Shown in pieces: positions 45,745 through 55,100 of a stretch of 64,000 nt of DNA (positions are counted from its first letter, which is position 1; each line of letters starts with the position of its first letter). This DNA is from Actinoplanes italicus (GTDB lineage Bacteria; Actinomycetota; Actinomycetes; Mycobacteriales; Micromonosporaceae): assembly GCF_003001815.1 (NCBI RefSeq), contig NZ_PVMZ01000006.1, positions 310,001-374,000 on the forward strand, read 5' to 3'. A program made the translations under genes and the position numbers. Under the pieces are notes generated by a model. It saw nothing but the letters and a program-made list of their open reading frames with translations. It was not told where the DNA came from and searched no databases.

Positions 45745-46569
45745 TCAGGATTCGAGGCCGCTCGCCTCATCAGCGAGGGCGTCGGCATCGAGCGCGTCGG
45801 CGAACTCAGCGGCCTCGGCGTCACGGGCGGCCAAGGCGTCTTTGACAGCACGGATGGCCACGCCGGCTGGGTAGCCCTTGCGGGCGAGCATCGCGACGAG
45901 CCGCCGGAAGATCGCATCCGGGGCTCCCGAAGCGGTACGCAGTTTGCGGTCGACCAGCGCCCGCGCGGTTTCGGCCTCCGCCTCGTCGTCGACGGCTTCC
46001 AGCGCCTCGCCGGCGACCTCGGGATCGACGCCGCGCTGGCGCAACTCGTTGGCGAGCGCCCGACGGGCCAGCCCGCGGCCGTGATGCCGGCTGGATACCC
46101 AGGCGCGGGCGAAGGCTGCATCGTCGATGATCCCGACCTCGTCGTAGCGGTCGAGGACCTCGGAAATCACCTCCTCGGAGATCTCCTTGCGAGTCAGAAC
46201 CTTTGCCAGCTCGGCGCGTGTCCGTGGGCGGACCGCCAGCTGACGCAGGCATATCTCTCGGGCGACCTCGGACTCGCTCCGCGGTGGCTCGCTGCGGCCG
46301 CCGCCTCGAGCCCGGCCATCCCTGTCGGGCCGACCGGGATGGCCGGGCCGCAAATCCGCGTCACCGCCCGGCACCTCGCCATCGCGGTGTGGGTATCCAC
46401 CGGAATGCGCGTCTCCGCCGCCCGATGGTTCTCCACCGCTGCGGCGACCGCGACGCCCGGAGGCACGTCGCGGCTCCGCCGCATCGTCGTCTGCTGCCAT
46501 GCCGGCGCCGGTCCTGGGCGGGATGGCATCCCATCCTCGCCCAGACCGTGCGCCGCGCCGTCCAGCCAT
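45745..46569 (-). CDS. recX: Regulatory protein RecX
   Basis: 274 aa from ATG 46569; ATG 46500 (MAADDDAAEPRR) is an alternative that would give 251 aa. The first 100 residues are Arg/Gly-rich and disordered. The RecX core follows: AREICLRQLAVRPRTRAELA, VLDRYDEVGIIDDAAFARAW, GRGLARRALANELRQRGVD and a third helical repeat (AIFRRLVAMLARKGYPAGVA). RecX binds RecA filaments and inhibits them. It lies 14 bp after recA and is surely co-transcribed. Confidence 0.92.
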   Translation of the reverse strand: MAGRRGARSGRGWDAIPPRTGAGMAADDDAAEPRRASGRRGRRSGGEPSGGGDAHSGGYPHRDGEVPGGDADLRPGHPGRPDRDGRARGGGRSEPPRSESEVAREICLRQLAVRPRTRAELAKVLTRKEISEEVISEVLDRYDEVGIIDDAAFARAWVSSRHHGRGLARRALANELRQRGVDPEVAGEALEAVDDEAEAETARALVDRKLRTASGAPDAIFRRLVAMLARKGYPAGVAIRAVKDALAARDAEAAEFADALDADALADEASGLES

Positions 46570-46583
46570 TGCGGGTTACCGGA

Positions 46584-47633
46584 TCAGAAGTCGACCGGAG
46601 GCAGCTCGGGGCCACCTGCGGCGTCACCCGCGCCAGCCTGACCGACGCCGAGCTTCTCCAGGATCTTCTTCTCGATCTCGGCGGCTACGTCCGGGTTCTC
46701 CTTGAGGAACTCCCGGGCCTTCTCCTTGCCCTGGCCGAGCTGGTCGCCATCGTAGGTGTACCAGGCGCCGGACTTGCGGATGATGCTCTGCTCGACACCC
46801 ACGTCGATGAGCGAGCCCTCCCGCGAGATGCCCTTGCCGTACATGATGTCGAACTCGGCCTGCTTGAACGGCGCGGCCACCTTGTTCTTGACGACCTTGA
46901 CCCGGGTCCGGTTACCGACGACGTCGGTGCCGTCCTTCAGGCTCTCGATGCGGCGGACGTCGAGACGCACCGACGCGTAGAACTTCAGCGCGCGACCACC
47001 GGTCGTGGTCTCGGGCGAGCCGAACATGACGCCGATCTTCTCGCGGAGCTGGTTGATGAAGATGGCGGTGGTACCCGAGTTGTTGAGGATACCGGTGATC
47101 TTGCGGAGCGCCTGGCTCATCAGCCGCGCCTGCAGACCGACGTGACTGTCACCCATCTCACCCTCGATCTCGGCACGCGGCACGAGAGCCGCCACCGAGT
47201 CGATGACGATGATGTCGAGGGCGCCGGAGCGGATCAGCATGTCCGCGATCTCCAGAGCCTGCTCACCGGTGTCGGGCTGAGAGACCAGAAGCGCGTCGGT
47301 GTCGACGCCGAGGGCCCGCGCGTACTCCGGGTCGAGGGCGTGCTCGGCGTCGATGAACGCCGCAAGGCCGCCAGCCTTCTGCGCGTTGGCCACCGCGTGC
47401 AGGGCGACCGTCGTCTTACCGCTCGACTCGGGACCGTAGACCTCGATGACCCGGCCGCGCGGCAGACCGCCGACGCCGAGCGCCACATCGAGGGCGATGG
47501 AGCTGGTGGGGATGACGGCCATCTGCATGACCGGGCGCTCCCCGAGCCGCATCACCGAGCCCTTGCCGAACTGCTTGTCAATCTGTGCCAGCGCTAGTTC
47601 GAGCGCTTTCTCCCGATCAGGTCCTGCCGCCAT
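46584..47633 (-). CDS. recA: Recombinase RecA
   Basis: 349 aa from ATG 47633 ([20 protein letters not shown]), with AGGGG eight bases upstream. It drives homologous strand exchange and LexA cleavage. It shows the P-loop [38 protein letters not shown], the LexA/DNA loops [13 protein letters not shown] and [20 protein letters not shown], and [17 protein letters not shown]. No intein. Two candidate promoters are visible upstream (47698-47720 and the SOS box at 47774). Confidence 0.99.
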   Translation of the reverse strand: MAAGPDREKALELALAQIDKQFGKGSVMRLGERPVMQMAVIPTSSIALDVALGVGGLPRGRVIEVYGPESSGKTTVALHAVANAQKAGGLAAFIDAEHALDPEYARALGVDTDALLVSQPDTGEQALEIADMLIRSGALDIIVIDSVAALVPRAEIEGEMGDSHVGLQARLMSQALRKITGILNNSGTTAIFINQLREKIGVMFGSPETTTGGRALKFYASVRLDVRRIESLKDGTDVVGNRTRVKVVKNKVAAPFKQAEFDIMYGKGISREGSLIDVGVEQSIIRKSGAWYTYDGDQLGQGKEKAREFLKENPDVAAEIEKKILEKLGVGQAGAGDAAGGPELPPVDF

Positions 47634-47697
47634 TCCCGCCACCCCTGTATTCGACTTCGTGCTCTTCGTCGACGAGCTTTTGTTCACCACGGTCGAC

Positions 47698-47720
47698 ACG
47701 TTAGGCGAGGGGTACGACAA
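47698..47720 (-). promoter_or_regulatory. Candidate RecA-independent (PafBC-type) recA promoter
   Basis: Minus strand TTGTCGTAC (47720-47712), exactly eight bases, TAACGT (47703-47698). The consensus is TTGTCRGTG-N8-TAnnnT. The expected start of transcription is near 47690, about 57 bases before recA, similar to the gene-proximal promoter of mycobacterial recA. Confidence 0.6.
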
Positions 47721-47743
47721 AAATCCTTCGCCCTGTCGTGTGC

Positions 47744-47770
47744 TGTGGATGACCGAGCCGCTGTGGACAA
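47744..47770. promoter_or_regulatory. Two DnaA-box-like sites upstream of recA
   Basis: TGTGGATGA (47744-47752) and TGTGGACAA (47762-47770); the latter is the complement of TTGTCCACA, the preferred actinobacterial DnaA box. Both face the same way and lie between the proximal promoter and the SOS box. Confidence 0.5.
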
Positions 47771-47773
47771 TAG

Positions 47774-47789
47774 CCGAACACCTGTACGA
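47774..47789. promoter_or_regulatory. SOS (LexA) box of recA
   Basis: CCGAACACCTGTACGA matches TCGAACnnnnGTTCGA with two differences and has the core GAAC-N4-GTAC. It is 141 bp upstream of the recA start and would serve an upstream, LexA-controlled promoter. Confidence 0.75.
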
Positions 47790-47828
47790 CGATCGAGAGA
47801 CACGCCAGAACATGCGTACGAAAGCAGC

Positions 47829-48029
47829 TCAGCGTAGCCGTGAAGGCACCCGATCGGGGTAAGCCGCCACCACGGCTCGCCAGATAGTAGCGGTATCAAT
47901 ACCCTTGGTGATCGCCTCGTCGATGGTTCGGCCACCGAGCTCCGTGAAGGCATGGTCGGCCGCGATGCTGTGGGCATAGGCGGAGCCGAAGCTCTGTTCC
48001 AGGCGTTCCCAGAAGTCTGTCAACCGCAC
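47829..48029 (-). CDS. DUF3046 protein
   Basis: 66 aa, start GTG 48029. The sequence opens MRLTDFWERLEQSFGSAYAH and continues with ELGGRTIDEAI and TIWRAVVAAY, the signature of DUF3046, a short actinobacterial family almost always encoded directly upstream of recA. The function is unknown. No strong Shine-Dalgarno; the recA SOS box lies 40 bp beyond its stop. Confidence 0.9.
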   Translation of the reverse strand: MRLTDFWERLEQSFGSAYAHSIAADHAFTELGGRTIDEAITKGIDTATIWRAVVAAYPDRVPSRLR

Positions 48030-48064
48030 CGGGAAAGGGTACCCAGGGAGGGTTCCGGCCGAAC

Positions 48065-48727
48065 TCAGGCGACCGCCGCGGCCGCCACCCGCAGATCGTC
48101 GACGAGCCCGCGGTAGGCGGTCTCCCGGTCGTCGGCCCGCAGCACGGCGGACGGATGGATCGTGGCGATCGCCTGGATCTCCGCCACCGGGAAGTCCTCG
48201 GGGTGCTGGGCCGAGGCGGGCCAGGGCATCAGCTGTCCACGCGACCTGGTGACCCGGAACGACGGACCGAGCAGCGCCTTGCCCGCCGTCGCGCCGAGGA
48301 TCACCACGAGTTTCGGCTTGAGCAGGGAGAACTCGGACACGAGCCAGGGTCGGCAGGCGGTGATGTGAGCCGGGCCCGGGTTCTGGTGGATCCGGCGGCC
48401 GCCCCGCAGCTCGAAGCGGAAGTGCTTCACGGCGTTGGTGATGTAGAGCTCAGCCGGGTCGATGCCGGCATCGTCCACCGCGTCCCGGAGCAGCCGTCCG
48501 GCCGGACCGACGAACGGCAGGCCGTGCCGGTCCTCGACGTCGCCGGGCTGCTCGCCGACGAAGACGATCTTCGCGTGCGGTGCTCCGCGGCCGAACACGG
48601 TCTGGGTCGCGTTCTCGTACAGCTCGCAGCCGTGACAATCCGCCGCCGCCGGCTTCAGCTCGTCGATGCTCCGCGGGTGCGGCGGCACCCACTGCTGCGC
48701 GCCGATCGGCGCGTCCGTCCTCTGCAT
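48065..48727 (-). CDS. udgX: UdgX-type uracil-DNA glycosylase
   Basis: 220 aa. A family 4-like uracil-DNA glycosylase: motif A GEQPGDVEDRHGLPFVGPAG, motif B IHPSAVLR, and cysteines C31, C34 and C125 for an Fe-S cluster. The loop RGGRRIHQNP (about 108-117) carries H114 in the GRRIH setting that defines UdgX, where this histidine forms a covalent bond to the abasic site after uracil removal. H102 stands where other family 4 enzymes have a cysteine (NAVKHF). Start ATG 48727, probably leaderless (see promoter at 48734). Confidence 0.9.
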   Translation of the reverse strand: MQRTDAPIGAQQWVPPHPRSIDELKPAAADCHGCELYENATQTVFGRGAPHAKIVFVGEQPGDVEDRHGLPFVGPAGRLLRDAVDDAGIDPAELYITNAVKHFRFELRGGRRIHQNPGPAHITACRPWLVSEFSLLKPKLVVILGATAGKALLGPSFRVTRSRGQLMPWPASAQHPEDFPVAEIQAIATIHPSAVLRADDRETAYRGLVDDLRVAAAAVA

Positions 48728-48733
48728 GGCAAC

Positions 48734-48756
48734 GTTCTACCCCTACCCCCCGACAA
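48734..48756 (-). promoter_or_regulatory. Candidate PafBC-type promoter giving a leaderless udgX transcript
   Basis: Minus strand TTGTCGGGG (48756-48748; eight of nine match TTGTCRGTG), exactly eight bases, TAGAAC (48739-48734; five of six bases fit except the last). The start of transcription, about seven bases on, falls on the ATG at 48727, and there is no Shine-Dalgarno, as expected for a leaderless mRNA. Confidence 0.6.
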
Positions 48757-48785
48757 CATTCCGCCCGGTGTAACCCTCCCGGTGG

Positions 48786-50132
48786 TCACCTCATCGGCGA
48801 CGTGACTCCGGCGGGGTGGACGGCCAGCGCCACCGCGCGTGCCAGATCAGCCGTCTCCTCCTGCCCGAGCGTGCTGATCGTGATGCGGATCCCGGGCCGT
48901 GACTCAAGCCGGAAGAGCGCGCCCGCGGCCACGGCGAAACCCTGGTCACGAAGCATGGCGACGGCCCGCGTCTCGTCCGGCACCGGAACCCAGACGTTGA
49001 TGCCGGTGTCGCCGGACGCGTCGACGCCCACCGCCCGAAGTGCCTCGCGCAGCGCACGACGGCGTACGCCATAGATTTGCGCAGCCCTGCCGACCAGCGC
49101 GGTCACCTCGGGGTCGTGCCACAGCCACACCAGCATCCGCTGCAGCACGGTGGAGACCCAGCCCATACCGATCCGCATCCGCCCGGCGACACGGGCGACC
49201 GTCGTCTCGTCCCCGGCCAGAACGGCAATACGCAGATCGGGGCCGAACGGTTTCGAGGCCGAACGCACGAACGCCCAGCTGCCCGTCACCGGACCGATGC
49301 ACTGCGGTCCGTGTTCGGCGAGCTCGGCAGCGTGGTCGTCCTCGATGACCAGGACACCGGGATGATCGCCCAGCAGCTCGCGGAGGCGCGCGGCGCGCGT
49401 GGCGCTCACCGCGACGCCGGTCGGGTTCTGTGCTCGGACGGTGACCACCACGGCCCGGGCGCCGGATCGCAGCGCGGCTTCGAGCGACTCCGGATCGGGC
49501 CCCTCGTCGTCGACGGCCACCGGCGCCGCGCGCAGGCCGAGGGCTGCCAGCAGGTCGATCAGCGCCGCCCAGGCGGGGTCCTCGATCGCGACCGTGTCAC
49601 CTGGTCGGAGATGCGCGTTCAACACCCGTTCGATCGAGTCGAGCGCCCCCGAGGTGACCACGATCCCGGCGTCGGCGACCGGCACGCCCTCGGCGAGCAG
49701 ACGCGGACGCGCCGCGTCGGCCAGCTCGGGCATCGTGACCGCCGAGGCGTAGCCCTGCGTCGGGGCGGCCATGGTCGCGGCCGCGGCCAGCGCGGGTGCC
49801 AGCGGTGGCAGCAGCCGCAGGTCGGGCTCACCGGAGGAGAGGTCACGCACCCCGGCCGGAATCGGGGTGCGCAGCCCGGACCGCGGCGCGGACACCGCCG
49901 GACGGGGCCGGACCCGGGTGCCGCGACGGCCCGCGGTCTCGATCACGCCACGCTGGCGCAGTTCCTGGTACGCCTTGGCGACCGTGGCCGGGCTGACGTG
50001 CAGAGAGCTCGCAAGAACCCGTACCGACGGAAGCGCCGCTCCGAACACCCAGTCGCCCCGCATGACGCCGGTCTCGATGCTGGCCGAAATCTCGGCGGCG
50101 GTCGCTCCGGTCACCTGATATTGTTCTGCCAC
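48786..50132 (-). CDS. MocR-type GntR/aminotransferase transcriptional regulator
   Basis: 448 aa. N-terminal GntR winged helix (about 10-75: ALPSVRVLASSLHVSPATVA, KAYQELRQRGVIETAGRRGT) fused to a fold-type I aminotransferase domain (about 95-440). The PLP lysine is in RSASKPFGPDLRIA; NPTGVAVS and the later RPGIRITIS arginine are also kept. MocR proteins such as PdxR and PtsJ sense PLP or amino acids. The start is GTG 50132, with the palindromic operator nine bases upstream. It is divergent from the flavin-fold/GNAT gene it probably controls. Confidence 0.93.
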   Translation of the reverse strand: MAEQYQVTGATAAEISASIETGVMRGDWVFGAALPSVRVLASSLHVSPATVAKAYQELRQRGVIETAGRRGTRVRPRPAVSAPRSGLRTPIPAGVRDLSSGEPDLRLLPPLAPALAAAATMAAPTQGYASAVTMPELADAARPRLLAEGVPVADAGIVVTSGALDSIERVLNAHLRPGDTVAIEDPAWAALIDLLAALGLRAAPVAVDDEGPDPESLEAALRSGARAVVVTVRAQNPTGVAVSATRAARLRELLGDHPGVLVIEDDHAAELAEHGPQCIGPVTGSWAFVRSASKPFGPDLRIAVLAGDETTVARVAGRMRIGMGWVSTVLQRMLVWLWHDPEVTALVGRAAQIYGVRRRALREALRAVGVDASGDTGINVWVPVPDETRAVAMLRDQGFAVAAGALFRLESRPGIRITISTLGQEETADLARAVALAVHPAGVTSPMR

Positions 50133-50140
50133 AGATGGAA

Positions 50141-50158
50141 TCCTGTACTAGTACAGGA
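50141..50158. promoter_or_regulatory. Palindromic MocR operator
   Basis: TCCTGTACTAGTACAGGA is a perfect 18-bp palindrome with a GTAC-TA-GTAC-like centre, centred between the divergent MocR gene (nine bases away) and the flavin-fold gene (34 bases away). The right half also holds the AGGA ribosome site of the regulator, so binding would repress it. Confidence 0.8.
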
Positions 50159-50192
50159 GATCACGCAAGCGGAACACGCCGGGGAGGCTCCG

Positions 50193-51431
50193 ATGACCGA
50201 CCTCTACACACCCACCGATCGCACGACAGCCACCCGCACCCGCAAGCGGATGCGCTATGAACGCGAGGCCGCCCACGCGATTCTCGACGAGGCGTATGAC
50301 TGTTCGGTGGGCTTCGTCGTGGACGGTGAGCCCCGCGTCCTGCCCAATCTGCACGTCCGTATCGACGACACCCTCTACCTGCACGGATCCACCGGTGCAC
50401 GGCTCGGCCTGGCCGCACGGGGCGACGGGGTCGCGGTGTGCGTGACCGTCACGCTCCTGGACGGTCTGGTGTACGCACGATCACAGTTCAACCACAGCGC
50501 CAACTACCGTTCGGTGGTCGCCCTCGGCATCGCCCGCCCGGTCACCGACGCCGCCGAGAAGCTCCGTGTCCTCTACGCGCTGGCCGACAAGGTCGGGCCG
50601 GGCCGATCCACCGACAGCCGTCCACCCACCCGCCAGGAGCTGGCGCAGACCACCGTCCTCGCGCTGCCATTGGCCGAGGTGTCCGTCCGGGCGCGTTCCG
50701 GCGGCGTCGGGGACGACCCGGAGGATCTGGATCTGCCGCACTGGGCCGGTGTCCTGCCCCTCCGGACGGTCGCCGGTCCACCGGTGACCGAGCCTGGTGT
50801 GGCTGCCGCACCACCGTCCTACCTGCCCGGTTCCCCTTCACAGTGGCAGACACCGGTCGTGCTGGAGGGCCGGCACGTACGCCTCGAGCCCCTCACACCC
50901 GGCCATGCGCCGGGTCTGTTCGAGGCGCTGGACGACGAGGAGGTCTGGCGGCACATCCCGTACCCGCGTCCGCGCACACCCGACGCGCTGACCGAGGACA
51001 TCGCTGGGGTGCTGCGCGGTCAGTGGCTGGGCCAGCGGTGCGGGTGGGCGCAGATCGACCCGGCCAGCGGCGCCGTGATCGGTATGACCACGTACCACGA
51101 CATCGACACGAACCTGCGTGCCCTCGGCATCGGCCACACCATGGTCGGGCGAAAGTGGTGGCGGACCGGCGTCAACACCGAGGCGAAACTGATGCTCCTG
51201 GAGCGGGCCTTCGACGTACTCGGAGCCGAGCGTGTGTTCTGGTACACGGACATCCTCAACGAACGCTCCCAGAACGCGATCGCCCGTCTGGGCGCGAGCC
51301 GGGACGGGCTGATCCGTCGCCAGCGCAGGCGTCCGGACGGCACCTGGCGCGACACCGTAGTGTTCGCGATGACCGCGGATGAATGGCCCGCCGCCGCGCG
51401 GCGGCTGCGTGACCGGCTTGCGGCGGGATGA
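50193..51431 (+). CDS. Pyridoxamine-phosphate-oxidase-like flavin-fold domain fused to a GNAT acetyltransferase
   Basis: 412 aa from ATG 50193 (GGGGAGG six bases upstream). The first about 190 residues resemble the PNPOx-like split-barrel flavoproteins of the nitroreductase-A type (RKRMRYEREAAHAILDEAYD, LHVRIDDTLYLHGSTGARLG, FNHSANYRSVVALG). After a Pro-rich linker (about 195-220) comes a RimJ-like GNAT domain (about 222-405: VLEGRHVRLEPLTPGHAPGL, IGHTMVGRKWWRTGVNTEAK, ILNERSQNAIARLGA). The fusion is uncommon in my experience. The MocR neighbour points to vitamin B6 or amino-acid chemistry. Confidence 0.85.
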   Translation: MTDLYTPTDRTTATRTRKRMRYEREAAHAILDEAYDCSVGFVVDGEPRVLPNLHVRIDDTLYLHGSTGARLGLAARGDGVAVCVTVTLLDGLVYARSQFNHSANYRSVVALGIARPVTDAAEKLRVLYALADKVGPGRSTDSRPPTRQELAQTTVLALPLAEVSVRARSGGVGDDPEDLDLPHWAGVLPLRTVAGPPVTEPGVAAAPPSYLPGSPSQWQTPVVLEGRHVRLEPLTPGHAPGLFEALDDEEVWRHIPYPRPRTPDALTEDIAGVLRGQWLGQRCGWAQIDPASGAVIGMTTYHDIDTNLRALGIGHTMVGRKWWRTGVNTEAKLMLLERAFDVLGAERVFWYTDILNERSQNAIARLGASRDGLIRRQRRRPDGTWRDTVVFAMTADEWPAAARRLRDRLAAG

Positions 51432-51463
51432 ATCACTCCCTGATCTTCAAGGAAGGCTGACCG

Positions 51464-52114
51464 ATGCTGGGCATCACCGATTTCTGGACGTACGTGCTCG
51501 GTGTGGTGGCCATCATCCTGCTGCCCGGCCCCAACTCGATCTTCGTGTTGTCGGTGGCCGCACAACGGGGCGTCCGCGCCGGTTACCGGGCGGCCGGTGG
51601 CGTCTTCCTCGGTGACACGGTTCTCATGGTGCTCTCCGCGACTGGCGTGGCATCGCTGCTGGGTGCCTACCCACCCCTGTTCCTGATCCTGAAGTACGCG
51701 GGTGCGGCTTACCTGGGATGGGTCGGCGTCAACATCATCCGCAGCGCCTGGAGCCGATGGCGGCACCGCGCGGAGCCGGCGGTGGCCGTCGAGGAGCCAC
51801 CCGCTCAGTTGCAGCGCCCGTTCCGCCGTGCGGCCGTGATCAGCCTGCTCAACCCGAAGGCCATCCTGTTCTTCATCTCGTTCTTCATCCAGTTCGTCGA
51901 GCCGGGGTATGCCCACCCCGAGGTGTCCTTCCTGATCCTCGGTGCGGTGGTGCAGTTCTTCAGTGCGCTCTACCTGTCCGCGCTGATCTTCGGCGGGCGG
52001 TACCTCGCCGGGCAGTTCCGGCAGCGGCGCCGCCTGGCGGCCGGGGCGACGACTGCGGTGGGCGCCCTCTTCGTGGGCTTCGGCATCAAGCTGGCCACCG
52101 CCAGCGCCGGCTGA
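51464..52114 (+). CDS. LysE/RhtB-type amino acid exporter, LeuE-like
   Basis: 216 aa, six predicted membrane helices. The family start LLPGPNSIFVLSVAAQRGVR, the AGAAYLGWVGVNIIRSA helix and ISLLNPKAILFFISFFIQFV are typical, the last as in LeuE (leucine efflux). AAGGAAGG precedes the ATG at 51464. It follows the fusion gene by 32 bp and is probably in its operon and under the MocR regulator. Confidence 0.9.
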   Translation: MLGITDFWTYVLGVVAIILLPGPNSIFVLSVAAQRGVRAGYRAAGGVFLGDTVLMVLSATGVASLLGAYPPLFLILKYAGAAYLGWVGVNIIRSAWSRWRHRAEPAVAVEEPPAQLQRPFRRAAVISLLNPKAILFFISFFIQFVEPGYAHPEVSFLILGAVVQFFSALYLSALIFGGRYLAGQFRQRRRLAAGATTAVGALFVGFGIKLATASAG

Positions 52115-52128
52115 ACACGAGCCGCTCG

Positions 52129-52163
52129 GCGCCCCGGCGCAGTCGAGGACCTCACCGGGGCGC
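52129..52163. terminator. Bidirectional hairpin between leuE-like and kinase genes
   Basis: Perfect nine-base arms (52129-52137 with 52155-52163). The right arm lies within the last codons of the convergent kinase gene. No T-run, so efficiency is uncertain. Confidence 0.5.
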
Positions 52164-55100
52164 GCTGGAGTAGAAGGTGCTGCGGATCATCTGGATCCGG
52201 CTCAGGTCGGATTTCCAGGTCTTCTCCGGCGTACTCCAGCCGAGCACGTAGGCCTTGCGTCCGGTGAGGAACCATCGGACGACGGTGTGCCGGGCCGCGC
52301 CGGCCGACGTCTGGTATCGGTACTCCCAGTCGGCGGCGCGGTTCAGCAACGGCACCGAGGCGAGACCGATCAGTTCGTATTCGGACAGGTCACCCGAGGC
52401 GGCGAGACGGCGTTCCGCGGCACGGGATGCCGTCAACGGATCGTCGGCCGGGTCCCGCCCGGTGTCGACGGTCATCACCCGGGTGCTGCGTGGACTCCGG
52501 AAGCAGTGTGTCGAACCGATGCGCTCGTGGGTCCACCCGTCGGGCACGGCGATGTGGAAACCGGAGCCGTCGGTGAAGTAGGACCAGCCGGCCTGCAGCT
52601 TCCAGCCGTTGACCCCGCGGGCGGAGCCCGGGAGCGGGGTGAAGGGCAGGCTCTCGGCCGGTGATGTCTCGCAGGCCAGGGGAGAGAACGTTCGCCCGTC
52701 CGGAGTGACCGGTTCCGTGGCGGGGGCCGTCCCGGACAACGCGGAGCCGGACGGGGACAACTCCGGGCCGGACGGGGACACCGCCAGGGCTGACGGGGAG
52801 ACCGGCAGGCCCGTGGTGGGGCCCGGCACTACCGGGACGAGAGGCGGAGAGGTCGGTACCGGCCCGGGCGCGGTGCCCCCCGGTTGCTGGCCGGATGGCT
52901 GGGCGGGCATGGACGAAGATGTGGAGGACAGCGGTGACGGGAGAAACACCTGCGGCCGGGCACCGGTCAGCTCGGCCACATAGCCGGCCACCAGGCTGCC
53001 GCCGAGCAACAGCACCACGAGTCCGGTCACCGTGAGCCGGGCCGGGGTGACGCGAATCGGCGCCGGACGCCCGAACCGGCGGCGGCGTGATCGCCGCCCG
53101 CTGGCACCAGCGGCAGCACCGGCCCTGGCACCGGCCCGCACCAGGGCTTGTCCCGGAGGGTGGGAAACTCCTGCGGTTTCCGGCCCGTCGGAGCCGGATG
53201 CCGAGGAGCGATCGAAACCTCCTGTCCCGGTCGAGTCGACCTCGGCAGACGTCTCGGAAGGCGACGACGGACCGTCCGCCGAGCTCTGGTCAGCGCTCCC
53301 GGAAGCAAGAACCCCGGCATCCGACCCCTGATCAGCATCGACGGCCACGGACGAGCCATCATCCACCGGCCGAGGATCGGCATCGGACAAGGCAGGCGAA
53401 CCAGCTTCAGCCGGGACAGGGGAACCGCCATGGCTCGAAGCAGACGAACCAACTTCAGCCGAGGCAGAGGAACCGCCATGGCTCGAAGCAGGCGAACCAA
53501 CTTCGGCCGAGGCAGGCGAGCCGCCATGGCTCGGATCAGCCGAACTGCCACGAGCCAGGGTGGGCGATCCACCATCGACGGGGTGACGATCGGATCCAGA
53601 CTGCACGGACGAGCCGGTATCGACGGGCAGGACGGGATGGAGGGACACGCCAGGATCTGCGGACGAGCCGGGAAACGCCGCCGAACCGGATGCCGTAGAC
53701 GAAACGACATCCGCAGGGTGACGTTCCGCCTCGGGTGACGACGGGCCGACCGGCGCGGCCGGATCATCGGCCGACGCGACGGGAGATGCCGCGGGAACCG
53801 ACTGGCTCGCCTGCTCAGAATGTTCGAGAGCGGCACCGGTGAGGTCCGGACCGGGCTCCTCCCGTGGCGTACCGGACGGGATGTCGGCCTGCTCCGGAAC
53901 GCTTCCGGCGGGCACGGAACCCCCTTGACGTGGAGCCGGCCGCGGCCCGGGACGACGGGTGTCCACGTCAGGCGGGGCCGCGGGAGCAACGGCCCGCCGC
54001 AACTGGCGGGGCGACGGCCGCTCGTGACCGGCCGAAGGCCGCTCGTGACCGGCCGAAGGCCGCTCGTGGCCGGTAGGGGGCCGCTCGTGACCGGTCGGGG
54101 GCCGCTCGTGGCCGGTAGGGGGCCGTTCGTTACCAGCCGGCCGCGCCGGACTCCCCGGCGGTATCGGCGGCCAGGCCGGCGGTGGCTGCTGGGGGTGCCG
54201 GCCGGTCACGGTGGCCGTGCCCCGCGACGGGCCGGTGGGCCGGTCCGATCCGGAATCGCCCACGCCGGAACGCCCCGATGCCGCGGGAACCGTCCCCTCC
54301 GAGCCCGCCGGATCCAGCCCGGACGAGGCAGCCGAACCGACCGGCTCCGGCGCCGTGGTATCCGGCCCCGACCCCACCCCCGCGACAAAACCGGTGAGAT
54401 CGGGCCCCGCCCCCGCGACAAAACCGGCGGCACCCGGCCCCGCCCCCGCGACAGAACTGGTGAGATCCGGCCCCGGCGCCGCGACAGAACCGGCCGGCCC
54501 CGGCGCCGCCACAGAACCGGCCGGCCCCGGCGCCGCGACAGAACCGGCCGGCTCCGGCGCCACGGGATCCGGCCGGGAAGGGGTTGTGAAGACGGCCTGT
54601 CCGGAGGGCTTCCTCGCCGTCCCGGAACGGTCCTGGCGAGGCAGGAACGGTATCTCCCGCGGATCGCTGAACACGATCATGCGAAGCCGGCGTTCGATCT
54701 CGGGGACGGTCAGTCGGCTGGTGGGCTCGTACCGCAGCAGACCGTCGAGGACGGCGGCGAGCGGCCCGGCCCGGACGGGCGGATCGGGTGGTTCGGTGGC
54801 CAGGGCGGCAAGGGTCGCCATCGCGGTCTCCCGGGCATACGGGGAGTGCCCCTCGACCGAGGCGTAGAGGGTCGCGCCGAGGGACCAGAGGTCGGACTCG
54901 ACGGTGGACGCACCGTTGCGGGCGCGTTCCGGAGAGACGTACTGCGGCGAGCCGACGATCAGCCCGGGAGCGGTCACCGAACCGTCACCGACGAAGGTGG
55001 CCAGACCAAAATCGGTCAGAACCACGCGACCGTCGGTACCGATCAGCACGTTGTGCGGTTTCACGTCACGATGGAGGACACCGGCTCGGTGCGCGGCGGC

